From Coix lacryma-jobi var. lacryma-jobi (lineage: Eukaryota > Streptophyta > Magnoliopsida > Poales > Poaceae), in assembly GCA_009763385.1 (NCBI GenBank), contig CM019830.1, forward strand, positions 91,514,649-91,578,648: a DNA stretch of 64,000 bases. The letters are read 5' to 3'. A program made the translations under genes and the position numbers. The notes beneath the pieces are model-generated. The model ran no database searches and had not been told where the DNA came from. It saw nothing but the letters and a program-made list of their open reading frames with translations. Shown here one piece after another: positions 32,310 to 45,108 of this stretch. Within the stretch, counting starts at the first letter, position 1; every line of letters starts with the position of its first letter.

Positions 32310-35300
32310 TGTGACAGAACTGACCAATTTATACCATATTAAGCACCGAACCCCCGTTTTCACAGAGGTTGACAGGTACTTAAGCTCGTACAAACCCGGT
32401 AGTCCGGAAATCTCGAATGATTTCAAACATTCAACTTTAGCCAAGATCGTAATAGATTAGCGTACATGTCCACAAGGTACATTCAGTTCGCACATAGTTC
32501 AAATACATCAGAGTTCAACAATTATTACAAACCATAGTTTGGAAATTCAAAGCGGAAGCAACATAGTTTTAAAACATAAGTTCATAGTTCACAATACGGT
32601 GTCATTGCCTGCTCAGTCCACAAAAGCATCAGGAGAGGATAAGAGTTGACCATGCCCATGGTCTATTCATCACCCGCAACTGGATACAGGCAGTTCACAC
32701 AGTAGCCATAGAAGCACTGTCCATCTGCAACAACAAGGGATAAAACCCTGAGTACAAGAAGGTACTCAGCTAGACTTACCCGTCTTAAACCAGAAATAAG
32801 GTGAAACCAAGGAGTATGCAAGGCTGTATCTGGGTTGGCTATACTTACCTTTTTGCATAAAAGCATTTTTATCACTAAAGGATCATCATTAGAGTATTAG
32901 CAGTCAGTTTTATGTAATCAACCTGATTACTAGGTTTGCACCTGATCTAGAGCAAGCACTTGACTACTTATTCAAGCAAGAGTGACTATTTCATCAATAG
33001 CCTTTCAGATTTAGTACAATAACCATCTTTAATTCCATAAGTTACTACGGTAACACATGCCCAGTCAAGTTACTCACTGTCCAGGAGCGATGGCGATTAT
33101 AATCGATTCCTACCCAGCTGGGGATAAAATGTCGCACACTCGCCCAATCACACCTTGCCAGGTAGCCGTCGGCAGCCACTTCAGGAAATTCGAGAACACG
33201 ACGCGCGGGACGGTCATGGTCCCTTCTACACCGGGGGTTATCTCAATGTCAGGTCGCTCAAGCTATAACTGCCCACGGTCATGCCAGGTCAATCAGGCCC
33301 CGCCTGTCCACGGACCATGCCAGGTTGCTCAGAATAGTTGCCCACGGTACATGTAAGGCCCTGGGTGTTAGGCGTCAACATCTCCATCACCGGTTCGAAT
33401 AGCCTTACTCGGCTTCACGGGAGGTACTCCGACCTACTCCGTTAATTGATTGACGCGTTCAAAATGACTGAGGTGTGCCTTCGTTGGGTCCTAAGTGACA
33501 CAGACGAGAGACTACTAGCACACAAAACTCATGTCTTGCTGCTCCTACATCCCGCCTGGTCTCAGATTAATTATCACATGGTTATCTCCATGATAGCACC
33601 AGGCTAGTCATGATCAGTATCCACCTATATGCGTGAGACAGGAAATCACCCGACTTTTACCGGTCTAAGCAGGGCTAAGCATATAATCGAGCCTAGACCT
33701 AACAGGGATATCAAGATAATAATTGTAGGTGGACAAGGATAAGTAATGCACCAACGGTATCACTCAACTCCTATAACCTAATGCAACAAGCATATAAAGT
33801 TAATTTCATAATTCATTTGCAAACCATAGGAGTGGGATTCTCCGAGGCTTGCCTCTTTCAAAGTCGGAGGGTCGATGGTCGCGGCACTCAGGTAGGTCCT
33901 CGACGTCTTCTTCTTTGGTCCTCTCGTCCTGGGTTTCCTCCGGGCAAGGCTCCTCCGGTGGCTGCGGGTTCTGGACCTCCACTACCGATCCTGTATGATG
34001 CATAGCACGCATGAATAAAAATGAATGCACATGTGATGCATTGGTGATGCAACATGGAACAAGATAACTCAGGAGATAAGCACATGTCATCTACTTCATT
34101 TTCTTCAACAAGGTAGTCAACATCATCCTATTATCACTTAACTACTTGCTACCATTTAAGCATTTTATTTAGCCTATAACAGCAACCCTCAAATAACAAT
34201 CTCAGAAAAATCTACAGAAATTACTGGAGGTTGACAGCATGCAATCTAGTCTCCTGTCCAAATTTCAAGCCATTTGGACTTAAACTCTATTTTCTATGAA
34301 AAAGACAAATATTACCATGAAAAGGTGGTTTGAACTACACACCCTAGCAAAAAGTGTCAAACAACAGATTTTCTATTTTTCTACTAAACTTCTTAGCACA
34401 AGAGCAGTCTACAAAAATTATTAGGTTCAAACTCCTCATATTTCAATTACTACAAATTATACAAGAAAACAGCATTTCATCATTTTAATTGCTACTGCCA
34501 AAATATTTCACAGAACAACTCCATATTATATTTTTCTCAGAAACTATTCAGTAACACAAACCTAACAAAACAAGAATCATATTTTTCTGAGCAGTACACA
34601 ATTTATTTTGCATTTAACAAGATTTCAGCCTAAACATATTAAATACAACTACATATAAATTTATCACAAACTGGATATATTATATTTTTCATACATAGAA
34701 CTCATCAAAACAAACTTAACAAAACTTATTTCACCTTTTTAGCATTTACAGAACTCAAGATATGAATTAAACAAACTACACAAGCATTTCTAAAAACTAT
34801 TTAAACAAAACCCTTTAAAAACCCTTTAGGATAGACTGCTATACGCACCCACACTACTGCACCCAAGCCACTGACAACCGGGACCCGATCAACTGACTAG
34901 CGGGCCCCCGAGTCAAACCGGTCCCACATGTCATACACACAGAACAGAGGTCGACGTTGACCATGGCGATGCTCGCCGTTGGCGGCTCCTCCGGCGAAAC
35001 GGACACCACCGGCGGACTCCTCGCAACCTTCCGCACCCGACGATTCCACTAAAAGGCCTAGCACACTAATGAAGCAAGCTTTGCCGGCGAGAATGGCGGC
35101 CGCGGTGGCGGGAGCTCGCCACCCCGGCCATCTCCAGCCTTCCCGAAGCAAACCGACGGCCAACTCTTACTCCTCAAACCCTAACGAACCCTAATCGAAG
35201 CAAGGACGCTAGCGGTGCCATGAGAAACGGCCGAGACCGCGGCTCGTCGTCCATGGCGAATAGAGCCGGCGGCGGACGGCGATGTACGGCCACTACCAAA

Positions 35301-36467
35301 CCCTAATCGGCCAAACCAACACCTCCAACGTCTCCTATGGGCCAAGGCGACTCGCGAACGCTAGCTAGGACGAACGGACGAGCTCGAAAAGGGGGTTGGC
35401 CACGGCAGACCGAGCTCGCCAGCCATGGCGGACACGGCGGACGCGTGCTCCGCGGCTTACCTAGGGGCTTTCGGCGCGAGCTAGCTAGGGCAGGAGGTGG
35501 AGCGGGTCACGGCGACTTGGTTTGGCAGGATGGTTGGGGGGAACCACGGCGGAGCGGCGAGAAACGCCGGCGGACTAGCGGTGGCGCTCACCTTGCTTGG
35601 GCGACGGCGAGAGCGAGAGGGGACAGAGCGGAGGGAGTGGAGCGGCTTGGCTGCGCGAGTGCAGGCGGGCGGGTCTTGTGCTCGCCACGCCGCGCGCGGA
35701 CGCGGGCTCGCCAGGCGTCGGGCGCCACACGGCGGCCAAGCTCTGTGGCCGGTCGGCCATGACCGCGGCGTCGTTTGGCTGAAATGGCCGTTTCAGTCGG
35801 CCGATTAGCGCCTGACAGCGCGTTTTCAAACGCGATTAACTCACTAATTACTCGATGAAACAACAAACCGTTTGATTCTTTGGTTAGAGCTATATGCCGA
35901 CTACAACTTTGGTTACAAGATCAAGCTTTGGATCGGCCTGGATTGCTCTCAAGAAAGCTCCAAAGATCACCAGACGAAACTGTTTCGGCAGTTAGGACAT
36001 AGAAGAATTTTTCTAAGTCAAAACTCCCCCATTTCTGCCTTGTGGGTCCTAAAACACCTTGTTAAACCCATTTTCATGAGTTGGCCCTTAAACAACTTTT
36101 GTTCTACTCTAAAATCTACACACTTTTGGTTAAGGGCCCACAGCCATGCAAAGCTTCTATCTAGGAGGTCTTAGTTAGTCAAACAAAAGGACTCCTTGGG
36201 CTCTCTTAAGGCAACTAGGGTTAGAGGCTTGGTTAGCCAAAGTGACCAACATAAACCTAGCTTCATTTTGACTCCTTAGCAAGGTTAAACTACTTAGGAG
36301 ACTCAAACACTGCAAAAACAAGTCAAGCAAACATCACACTAGGCACCACAGTAATTACCACCACATGAAATGACACTTCACAAAAAAATGAAACAAGTGA
36401 TGATGCTTTATGCTCATGAGATGTCAAGTTATGCATTTTAAGGTTGCTTAACACCAGGGGTGTTACA
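32310..36467 (-). repeat. 5' LTR of element B (4,158 bp)
   Basis: TG...CA-bounded. On the minus strand it starts TGTAACACCCCTGG at 36467 and ends TTCTGTCACA at 32310. Positions 33129-36467 match the truncated 3' LTR at 1-3347. GC-rich stretches around 34900-35770 give many overlapping ORFs with no recognisable domain. Confidence 0.96.
32725..32779 (-). promoter_or_regulatory. Conserved LTR block: donor-like GTAAGT, hairpin, TTGCAG (B 5' LTR copy)
   Basis: Minus strand: GGGTAAGTCTAGCT, then inverted repeat GAGTAC/GTACTC around CTTCTT, then CAGGGTTTTATCCC and TTGTTGTTGCAG. It is the best-preserved donor candidate for splicing to the ORF0 or gag acceptors downstream. Confidence 0.5.
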
Positions 36468-36472
36468 GAATA
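36468..36472. repeat. Right target site duplication of element B (GAATA)
   Basis: The five bases after B's LTR end encode the EY of A's gag (EYAAHKLQG). The partner copy lies before the window. Confidence 0.7.
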
Positions 36473-37706
36473 TGCCGCGCATAAACTTCAGGGACTGGCC
36501 GGGATTTGGTGGGGGCACCACCGCGCCACCTATCCTGCTCGCACACCTGTTACGTGGGGGATGTTCTCGCAAGCTGTTCGAGGACATTACATTCCACCAG
36601 GCTTGACTCAGATGATGGTGGCAGAGTTTATGAGCTTGACACAGGGAACTCGCTCAGTCACAAAATACCACCATATGTTCAATTCCTTATCTCATTATGC
36701 TCCAGAGTTTGTGGACACCGAAGCTAAAAAGATAGCCAGTTTCAAAAGGGGATTGAATACCAAAATGGGAAAATCAGTGGGTACATCGTCTCGTACCATT
36801 TTCAATGACTTCATCAGTGACTGTCTGATCCAAGAGAATCACAACAACAAGCATGCAGCGAGCAAAGCTTGAAAGAGAACATTGGAATCTGGACCATCCC
36901 AGCCTAGAGGACCACCAGCTCAGCGTTCCCAGTATCGACCACCAGTGCCTGGAGCTCGTTTCAGGCCACCCCAGAAGAAAGGTTAGCCACAAGCTCAGCG
37001 TAACCAACGGCCGTACAAGATAGCGGCAACTCAAGCTCGAGGGGGTCAAGGCAGTTTGACAGGAGGCAAGCCTCTGGTTCGTGGGCCATGCTTCAATTGC
37101 AATCAAGAGGGGCACTTCGCAAGATATTACCCGCACCCGAAGAAGCAGCAGGCCAACTACCCCGCACGTCTTCATAACATGACCGCTGAAGAAGCTCATG
37201 CAGGAGAGCTCGTGACTGCTGGTATGTGTCATGTAAACCACCATCCTGCAGTTGTTTTGTTTGATACTGGATCATCGCATTCCTTCATGAGCAAAGCATT
37301 TGCACAAAAGCATAACCAACAAATGTCTGAAATGGACTATGGGTTTCGCGTGAGCTCCGTTGGGAGTAGCGTGTTATCTAGACAGATGGTTTCTAATGCA
37401 ACCATCGAGATTGGAGCGCACAAGTTTGGAGCTAATTTAGTAGTTTTACCTGCACTATGCATGGATGTAGTCTTAGGTATGAGTTGGATGAGTATGTGGA
37501 ACACGGTGTTAGACACTGCTAATAGGACTCTTACCTTATCAGATGAACGGACGGGTAACAAACTTCGTGTATCTCTTCCCTGAGGTGCCGACTTTGTTGA
37601 CCTATCTTGTATTCTTGCCATAGAAGATCTTACCAAAATTCCAGTTGTCCGAGATTTTCCGGATGTCTTCCCAGATGAGTTACCAGGGTTACCACCCAAG
37701 AGGGCT
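36468..37706 (+). pseudogene. Element A gag (3' part) and protease
   Basis: The frame runs EYAAHKLQG, then the rest of the gag domain to about 36870. After two stops (TGA 36870-36872, TAG 36984-36986) comes the zinc knuckle CFNCNQEGHFARYY (37089-37130), in which the last Cys is Tyr, so zinc binding is probably lost. The protease site LFDTGSSHSF follows (about 37257-37286), then MDVVLGMSWM. A TGA at 37581-37583 replaces the Gln of SLPQG. The protease-RT linker FPDVFPDELPGLPP is at about 37660-37700. Confidence 0.92.
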
Positions 37707-38965
37707 ATGGAATTTGCAATCGAGTTTTTACCAGGGACCACACCAATTTCTAGAGGACCGTACCGTATGCCGCCCAATGAGTTAGCAGAACTCAAAACTC
37801 AGATTAAGGAACTCTTAGGCAAGTGGTTCATTCAACCTAGTGTATTGGAATGGGGATGCCCAGCCCTGTTTGTTAAGAAGAAGGATAAGTCGTTATGGAT
37901 GTGTGTGGATTATTGTCCGCTTAATGCCGTGACCGCTAAGAACAAGTATCCTTTGCCACGGATCGACATCCTGTTTGATCAGTTATCCCGAGCCAAGGTG
38001 TTTTCCAAGATCGATTTGAGGTCAGGTTATCACCAGATTAGAATTAGGCCACAGGATATCCCGAAGACCGCATTCTCGACTAGATATGGATTGTCTGAGT
38101 ACCTTGTCATGTCTTTTGGATTGACAAATTCCCCAGCATACTTCATGAGTTTGATGAACTTGGTATTCATGCCAGAGTTGGATAAGTTTGTGGTAGTGTT
38201 CATTGACGATATTTTGGTCTACTCAGAAAACTCAGAAGACCATGCAGAACACTTGAGTATTGTTTTGACCAGACTTAGGGCGCATAAACTCTATGCTAAG
38301 TTTAGTAAGTGTGTGTTTTGGATGAAGAAAGTACATTTCCTTGGTCATATCTTATCTGAAGAGGGCATTTCTGTGAACCCCAGTAAAGTGCAGGAAGTTA
38401 TGGATTGGGAAGCTCCAACTTCCATTGGTGAAATTCGCAGTTTCCTTGGTTTAGCAGGATATTATCGCCGTTTTATTCCTGATTTCTCCAAGATTGCAAA
38501 ACCTATGACAAGCTTGTTGCAAAAGAATCAGAAGTTCGACTGGACAGAGGAGTGTGAAACCGCTTTCCGTACCCTGCAGAAACTGTTGACCACTGCTCCT
38601 GTTTTGGCTCAACCAGATATTGAAAAGCCCTTTGATGTCTTTTGTGACGCATCAAAAGTTGGTTTGGGTTGTGACCTGATGCAAGAAGGCAGGGTAATTG
38701 CTTATGCATCTCGTCAACTGAGAAAACATGAAGTGAATTATCCTACAGATGATCTGGAATTGGCTGCAGATGTACATGCTCTGAAGATCTGGAGACATTA
38801 TTTGCTCGGTAATGTCTGTAATATATACACGGATCACAAAAGTCTCATGTATATCATCACACAACCTGAATTGAATATGATGCAGAGAAGATGGCTTGAG
38901 TTGATTAAAGATTATATCTACAGATTCATTATCATCTTCGTAAAGCAAATGTAGTAGCTGATGCT
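37707..38965 (+). pseudogene. Element A reverse transcriptase and RNase H
   Basis: An open frame of 415 codons: LWMCVDYCPLNAVT, SKIDLRSGYHQIRIRPQDIP, FGLTNSPAYFM, catalytic FIDDILVYSEN (Asp-Asp at 38205-38210), FLGHILSEEG, GLAGYYRRFIP, then RNase H (PFDVFCDASKVGLGC, TDHKSLMYI). One base is missing near 38922 (the sequence after LELIKDY), which moves the end of RNase H and the integrase to another frame. Arg-to-Cys and Arg-to-Trp changes in the CVDYRPLN region indicate further decay. Confidence 0.93.
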
Positions 38966-40211
38966 TTGAGTCGAAAATCGCACTATAATACTTTGAAGTT
39001 ACTGCCGAAAGATGAGTTCAGCCTAGTGCATCCTGCAGTGCTACATGATCTTGAGTTGCGTAGCACGTTAGTTGATCAAATCTTAGAAGGGCAGAAAACA
39101 GATAAAGGAATTTATCACATCAAGGAAAGGATAAAAGCCGCAGCTGAACCAGTTAAGCATTTTCGAGTCGATGACAATGGAGTTCTATGGTTTGACAAGC
39201 GCTTAGTGGTACCTAAGGATAGAGAACTCAGAAATCGGTTTATGGACGAAGCACATTTGTCTAGGTTATCCATTCACCCTGGAAGTGCTAAAATGTATCA
39301 AGATCTACGTCCCCGATTTTTGTGGACTAAGATGAAGAAGGAAATTGCTGCTTATGTGGCTAGATGTGACACATGTTGTCGGGTGAAAGCTATTCACCTG
39401 AAAATAGCCGGAATGCTTCAACCGTTATCTATACCCAAATGGAAATGAGAAGAAGTGAGTATGGATTTTATCACCGGATTACCCACTACTCAGAAGGGGA
39501 ATGACTCAATCTGGGTAATTGTGGATAGTCTTACGAAAACCGCACATTTCATTCCAGTCAAGACCAGCTATAAAGCACCAGACTATGCAGAGATCTACTT
39601 GAGTCAGATTGTTCGACTCCATGGTATACCAAGGACCATAGTTTTAGATCGAGGATCATAGTTTACTGCACCATTTTGGGAAAAACTGCAAAAAGAATTA
39701 GGTACGGAATTAGTCCGAAGTTAAGCCTATCATCCGCAAACATCAGGGCAAACGAAGAGAGTAAACCAAGTGTTGGAAGATATGTTGAGAGCCTGTGTAA
39801 TATCAGCAAAAGGTTCATGGGAGAAATGGTTACCTTTAGAAGAGTTCACATACAACAATAGTTACCAAGAGAGCATACAGATGGCGCCTTTCGAAGCCCT
39901 ATATGGCAGAAGATGCAGAACACCGGTAAATTGGGTTGAACCGGGAGAACGTCGATATTATGGGATTGATTTTGTCAAAGAAGCAGAAGAACAAGTTAGA
40001 ACCATTCAACAACATATAGCAGCTGCACAATCTCGATAGAAGAGCTATGTTGATAAGCACAGAAGGCCGCTTGAGTTCAATGTCGGTGATTACGTCTACT
40101 TGAAGGTTTCACCTATGAAAGGTGTTAAACGCTTTGGAGTCAAAAGAAAGTTGGCATCAAGGTTTGTGGGGCCTTATAGAGTCATGGAAAGGAGGGGAGA
40201 AGTAGCTTATC
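38966..40211 (+). pseudogene. Element A integrase (interrupted by E)
   Basis: The second pol frame: SRKSHYN, linker, HHCC finger (HLSRLSIH to CDTCCRVK, about 39253-39390), D-D-E core with MDFITGLP (Asp 39464-39466) and LDRGS (Asp 39647-39649). The third acidic residue, Glu in GQTERV, is Lys here (AAG, 39755-39757), so the enzyme could not catalyse strand transfer. Stops at 39446 (TGA), 39659 (TAG), 39722 (TAA) and 40037 (TAG). The frame ends at GEVAY, where element E inserted. Confidence 0.93.
40207..40211. repeat. Target site duplication of element E (left copy, TTATC)
   Basis: TTATC precedes the TG of E's 5' LTR and recurs at 56176-56180 after the CA end of the 3' LTR. Confidence 0.95.
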
Positions 40212-40600
40212 TGCGGATACATGGGTGTATGCTGAGTCTCTGAGTGATGAGTGATTGTCAACTGGGATGATGCGCATGTTCTTTGGCTTGTGTTGTGCAG
40301 GTGTCGGGCACGGATACATTGATTAGAGGCAAGGTGAAGGTCAAGTAGAGACGTGCCGTGCCGATGGACCGAGAGTGGCGAAGGGCGGACGTGAGGCTTG
40401 GACTGAGGGACCGGTGGCCCGAGGATCAGCTGTGGTGGCTGACAGCCTAGGACAGCGATGAGTGAAGACTTGCGGTCATGTGTTGCCTGAGTCATTCACT
40501 TGGGGACACGTGTCGGTGGACGGGGTGCACGGGCGGTGCATCCCCTCTACAACTTTGGTTTGGTGGTAGAGCTAGAGAAAAACCATCGGGTGGACGGTTT

Positions 40601-40723
40601 CCAGGTTTGGGCCTCAAAACCTGGGCGCGGATGGTTTCCGAGTTTGGCCACAAAACTCGGGCTGAGGACGGTTTCCAGGTTTGGGCCTCAAAACCTAGGT
40701 GCTGCGGGTTTGCTGAGTTTGGG
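40601..40723 (+). repeat. Hairpin series in E 5' LTR, first part
   Basis: Hairpins 1-3 (40601-40624, 40638-40660, 40675-40698) and the left arm of hairpin 4 (40713-40720), which F interrupts in the loop. Hairpin 2 here has perfect arms CCGAGTTT/AAACTCGG, whereas the 3' LTR copy has one mismatch. See 54491-54714. Confidence 0.8.
40719..40723. repeat. Target site duplication of F (left copy, TTGGG)
   Basis: It matches 45104-45108; removal of F restores the E LTR sequence. Confidence 0.95.
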
Positions 40724-41142
40724 TGTGACGGAACGACCCTAATCCCATGGCCCACGTGTCCCTGTCAACCTCTGACAGCCGAACCCATGTTCCATGTGAT
40801 TAAGACCTGTTCGCCACCGGGCTACATCAGTGCCCAATGTCCGCAGGATCATCTCACAATTCGGTTACAACATTTCATACTTTTATAAATAACATCGGAA
40901 TAAAGAGCGGAAGACTTAAATAACATTAGTTTTACAAACCGAGGTTTCAAATGAGGTAAGGAGTACGATTATTACAAACCATTGTTTGGGAAATTCAAAG
41001 TAGACAACGTAGCGGAAGCAATAACATAAAGATACATGTAACACCCAGCCCGAGGGTGCACATTTACTCATCGGCCTCATCGGCCTCCTCCTGGACGAAG
41101 GTCACGCAACAGGGTGCGAGACACATCGGGGTCTCAGGCATA

Positions 41143-41192
41143 CCTGCAACATGGGTAACAAACCCTGAGTACGGGGTACTCAACAAGACTTA
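41143..41192 (-). promoter_or_regulatory. Conserved LTR block in solo LTR F
   Basis: Minus strand: CGGGTAAGTC at the start, a perfect inverted repeat GAGTAC-CCC-GTACTC, CAGGGTTTGTTACCC, and ATGTTGCAG at the end. Conservation between families points to selection on the block. Confidence 0.5.
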
Positions 41193-43227
41193 CCCGACTA
41201 AAGAAAAAGGGAGAAGACTCAGGAATGAAGGCTTAGGGTAGTCAAGGTAAGGCTTAAGCAAGATCAAGTATTTTGCAGAAAAGCATTTTTGTAAACCTTA
41301 TTTTATTTTTGAAAGATTCGGTATTCCTCAAATCTTCATCGTTCATGATTCATTTTACATTTCAAAACATTCCTAGTTGAGAACCACTCTCCGATGACAG
41401 TCAGTGGACCAAGTCTACATAACCGAGGAGCAACGTTAATCCGGATAAATAATACTCAGCTGAGGATCTCTATCCACACAGCATATGTAGCACCCAAGCT
41501 TGCATATGCCAACTCGTCTACCACGATTCCTCCAAGATTGGGCCCGGTCCTACGCCACCCGGAAGTACAGTACACCACACCAATCCGGGACTTTAACCCA
41601 CGTGGGTACATGCTACTTCCGCCATCTCTCCACTCCCAGTGCGCGGTTGTCGGTCCAATAAAGGATTCCTCGGAGCCAGAGCTTTCCGTAGTATGTGAAT
41701 AGTTACAAGTCTTGACCAGCAGGCCCCCATACGGATGGTCCCTAATTTTTCAGCCAGAGCTATACCTTGGTTATATCTCACCCAAGCGTAATAGTCCTGT
41801 CAGTTTTTCCGCCAGCAACAAGCACCTCGGGACTCTAACCCAAGAGTACAGGTCCTGTCGGTTTTTCAACCCTGTCCCGGTCGGTGTCAACTGTTGAGTC
41901 CCGGACTACAACATGACGGCACCGTACGCGCGACAACCTCTCCTCGCTATTGATTAGGTACGGATCAGATACCTAGCCAACAGCCGGGGAGTAAAGCCAA
42001 ATTCCCACAAATATTCTTAAAGTGATCACACTTTTGAAATTGGCATTTTTATTGCAAATCTATTGAATAGCATTGCTAAGCATTTTGCAAATAGTTTTGA
42101 AACAAGGGTATGTGTATCTTTTGGTGGGGGTAGATAATGCAAGTAATAGGTCATCACACAACTCCTATTACCTAATGCAATAGTTTAACTCAAAACATTT
42201 AAAGAAAACATTTATAAAAGCAAGGTAGGGTTAAATGCACCGGGGCTTGCCTTGGATGGCAAAAAGAGCTCGGGGTAGGTATAGGTGTCGGAGCTCGGGG
42301 TCGCCTCGGGAGTTGGTTCGTCAACAGCGGCCTCGACTCTGGTACCTTCTTCGTCAACTATACGGATGCAATGATGAATACTCATGAGAATGATGATATG
42401 GACTTAAGGTGCAAGACAATTCTACTGATTCTAGATTACTTTTAAACAAAGCATGATTGAAATCTAGGTTGAGCATAAAAGGTAACCATTTCTTCCTTAA
42501 GCAATATTGATTAAACTAGCCCTTATTATACTTATCCTAAGCATCATCAAATCATAGCATCACAACCATCATAGACCAAAGGGTAGGGGTCTATGAACAT
42601 CAATCAATCCAAAGATCACATCATCAAACACTTATTACCAACCCTAATCCACCTTTTCTATTTTCTTAATTTATTTAAAAGGTCATTTTATGAAGTTGCT
42701 CCAAAAATTACCAAATTAATTCCATAAGTTCATTATGGCATAAACAGATGGCAAAACAAATTTCATAATTTTTGGAGGTCATTAAGGTGCTTAATTAAAT
42801 CTAGACATTTAATTAACAAAAGGCACTATTCAACTATTTAAGTAAAAGCTCAAAAATCAACTTGTTCCAAAAGACTTCAAAATTTTACCAGAGACTCACA
42901 AAGGCATAACTAGCACATAAAAATTTATCTCCAGATTTTTGGAGTTATAGATCACTCCCCAAAAATACCAAAACCTCCATTTTTCAATTAAAAGGGGAAT
43001 TTTACATTTTTAAATCTTTGCACAAAACTCAAGTTTCATATTTTTGTAAAATACTCCAGAGCATAAAGAGTCTACCACAAAAATTTCAGAATTTTTGGAT
43101 GCACACAGAAAATCATACAAAAAAGAGAAAACAGAACACTATTCACATCTCTCACAAAAAGAGAAGAGCACTGTGCTCCTTCTAGGCCGGGCTCGGCGAA
43201 TCGCGGGGGCTCGGGCGAATCGCGCGG

Positions 43228-43460
43228 GGCTCGGTCGAGACGAGCTCGGTCGAGACGGGCTCGGTTGAGACGGGCTCGGTCGAGACGGAAGCGACAGCTT
43301 CGTCCGAGGCCTGGCCCGGAGGCTCGGGCGAGACGGAGAAGTAAGCCTCCGTCCGAGGCCTGACTCGGGCGAAGCGGAGAGCATGCGCTCGCCGAGGCTT
43401 GGGCTCGGGCGAAGCGGAGGGCATGCGCTCGCCGAGGCTTGGGCTCGGGCGAGACGGAAA
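43228..43460. repeat. GC-rich short tandem repeats in F
   Basis: Four copies of a unit like GCTCGGTCGAGACGGG (about 43228-43292) are followed by two copies of a 40-base unit containing GCATGCGCTCGCCGAGG (about 43371-43450). ORFs here owe their repetitive Ser/Arg/Pro-rich products to these repeats. Confidence 0.75.
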
Positions 43461-45103
43461 AACAAGCCTCCGTCCGAGGCGTGACTTGGAGGCTCGGGCG
43501 AAACGGAGTGGAAGCAGAGGCCGGAGGCTTCGGATGCTTACCACGGGTCGGAGGCAGGGCTCGAGGGTGAGGCTCGACACGCGCTCGAGGGTGAGGCTCG
43601 AGGAAGAGACGACCGCGGCGGCGCTCCGGCGATCCGGCGATCCTGCTCAACACACGAGACCGCAAGGGCCGGGTTAGAGTCGCACGGAACCGAGGAAGCT
43701 GACACAGGGGTCGGGAGAAGGTATCCGTGACCGGAGGGGAAGTATTTGACGAACCCGAGATCACCGGGGTTCCGTCGGAGTTTGGGAAGATGGGGTTACG
43801 CCGGGCAATCGGAGGCGGGGAAGGTGAAATTGGGGGGTGGGAAAGCTTCACGAGCTCTAGGCGGAGCTTTCGGGCTAGGTGGTTGAGCGGCGGGAGCTTT
43901 GGAGTGCTCTGGCCACGGCGGCGGGGTCGAGTGCGGAGGTTGGAGCTCCGGCGGGCTTATATAGCCGCGGCCAGGGGCCGGTAGAGAGCTCGAGGCGGGG
44001 TGGATAAGCTCGGCGGACGCGTGCGCTCTCGATTGCACGCAGGCGGGAAGGACAGGCGTGCGGCCGGGGCTCGGGCGCAGGCAGCGCCGGCGATGGCCAC
44101 GCGGCGGCGACGCGCTGGAGCAGTAGGGGACGGGGCGGAAGTCAGCGCTTCGCGCGTGCGGGTGCGGAAAGATGTCGCGGGCGCGGGCGACAAGTCGGGG
44201 GCAGACGAGCGGCTTCCAAACGCGTGGCGCGCGCAACGCCGGAGGCTCGGCCACGGCCGGGGCCCCCTAGCTGTAGGTGGAAGATGAACAGGGCTAGGTC
44301 TTAGGGTTTGACTTTTGGCTGATCTCTGTATTTTGCAAATTACTTCCAAAACTTGAACTGGGCAACAAAAACTCAACATACCAAAGTTGCTCAGAAAAAT
44401 GAGATCTACAACTTTGTCAATATGAACATTTTCAAATTCCAAATAGTTTTTGAACTATAATCAAAAACAGAAAAGGGAACACTTTTCAAATTTGATTCAA
44501 ACCAAAATTACTTTGGATTTCGAACTGAAACTTTAAAATATTTATATATGAAAGTTGTTCCATTTGACAAAACCTACAACTTTGCTAATATACACTTTTT
44601 CTGAAACTCAATAGTTTTTGAATAAATTTTTAAAACTGAAAAGGGGACAAAAACTGGAATTTGAATGAATCTGAAATTACTTCAAATTTTATATAGAAAC
44701 ATGGAAATCTGTAAATACCAAAGTTGTTCCTCTAGGTCAGATTCACAACTTTGCTTTTTGAACCAACTCAAAATTTTGAATTTTGAAAAAGTTATCAGAA
44801 AGGGAATAAATCCAGGATTTGGGAATTTAGGGTTTTGCAAAAGGACAATCAAATCAAATCTGATTTTTGAACCTTGATCAAAGCAACAAACATCAGGGCA
44901 CTAGAATTAGAACAAGAATTACATAGAACTAGGCACAGAGATGAAATTACCATTTTGCCCTTATAGGAAGAATTGGGCTTTTAGGGTTTTTGAAAAGGGA
45001 CTTAAGCATAGCAATTAAGCAATCCAAATGCATCACAAAATGATTAATGCTTAAGATGATGACATGTCAAGTTAATTACATTAGTAACACTAGGGGTGTT
45101 ACA

Positions 45104-45108
45104 TTGGG
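45104..45108. repeat. Target site duplication of F (right copy, TTGGG)
   Basis: It follows the terminal TTACA of F and matches 40719-40723. Confidence 0.95.

Larger units (their letters stand above)
1..36467 (-). mobile_element. Element B: Tekay/Del-like Ty3/gypsy chromovirus, nested host of C and D
   Basis: Read on the minus strand the order is 5' LTR (32310-36467), tRNA primer site, leader, ORF0 (31513 to 23428, split by D), gag (23083 to 6515, split by C), pol (to 3384), purine tract and 3' LTR (3347 to the window start). The two LTRs differ by a few percent by eye. The right end is followed by GAATA and lies inside the gag of element A, in a frame that continues A's coding sequence. The left flank is outside the window, so the matching duplication cannot be checked. 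Protease-RT-RNase H-integrase order and the C-terminal chromodomain place it among chromoviruses; the long LTRs (over 4 kb) and an ORF upstream of gag resemble the Tekay/Del group. Coding parts are broken, so it is not autonomous today. Confidence 0.93.
40724..45103 (-). mobile_element. F: solo LTR (4,380 bp) of a chromovirus-like gypsy element
   Basis: TG...CA-bounded, with 5-bp TTGGG duplications and no coding region. On the minus strand it starts TGTAACACCCCTAGTG and ends GTTCCGTCACA, like the LTRs of B and C. It shares the GTAAGT-hairpin-GCAG block (41143-41192) with them. Its body is otherwise not alignable to B or C by eye, so it belongs to a related but different family. A solo LTR is the usual product of recombination between the two LTRs of an element. 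Confidence 0.92.

Noticed and set aside
32725..32779. A functional 55-base intron within the LTR
   Set aside because: The ends fit splice consensus, but 50-55 bases is below the usual size of plant introns. I keep the block as a conserved element and possible donor only.
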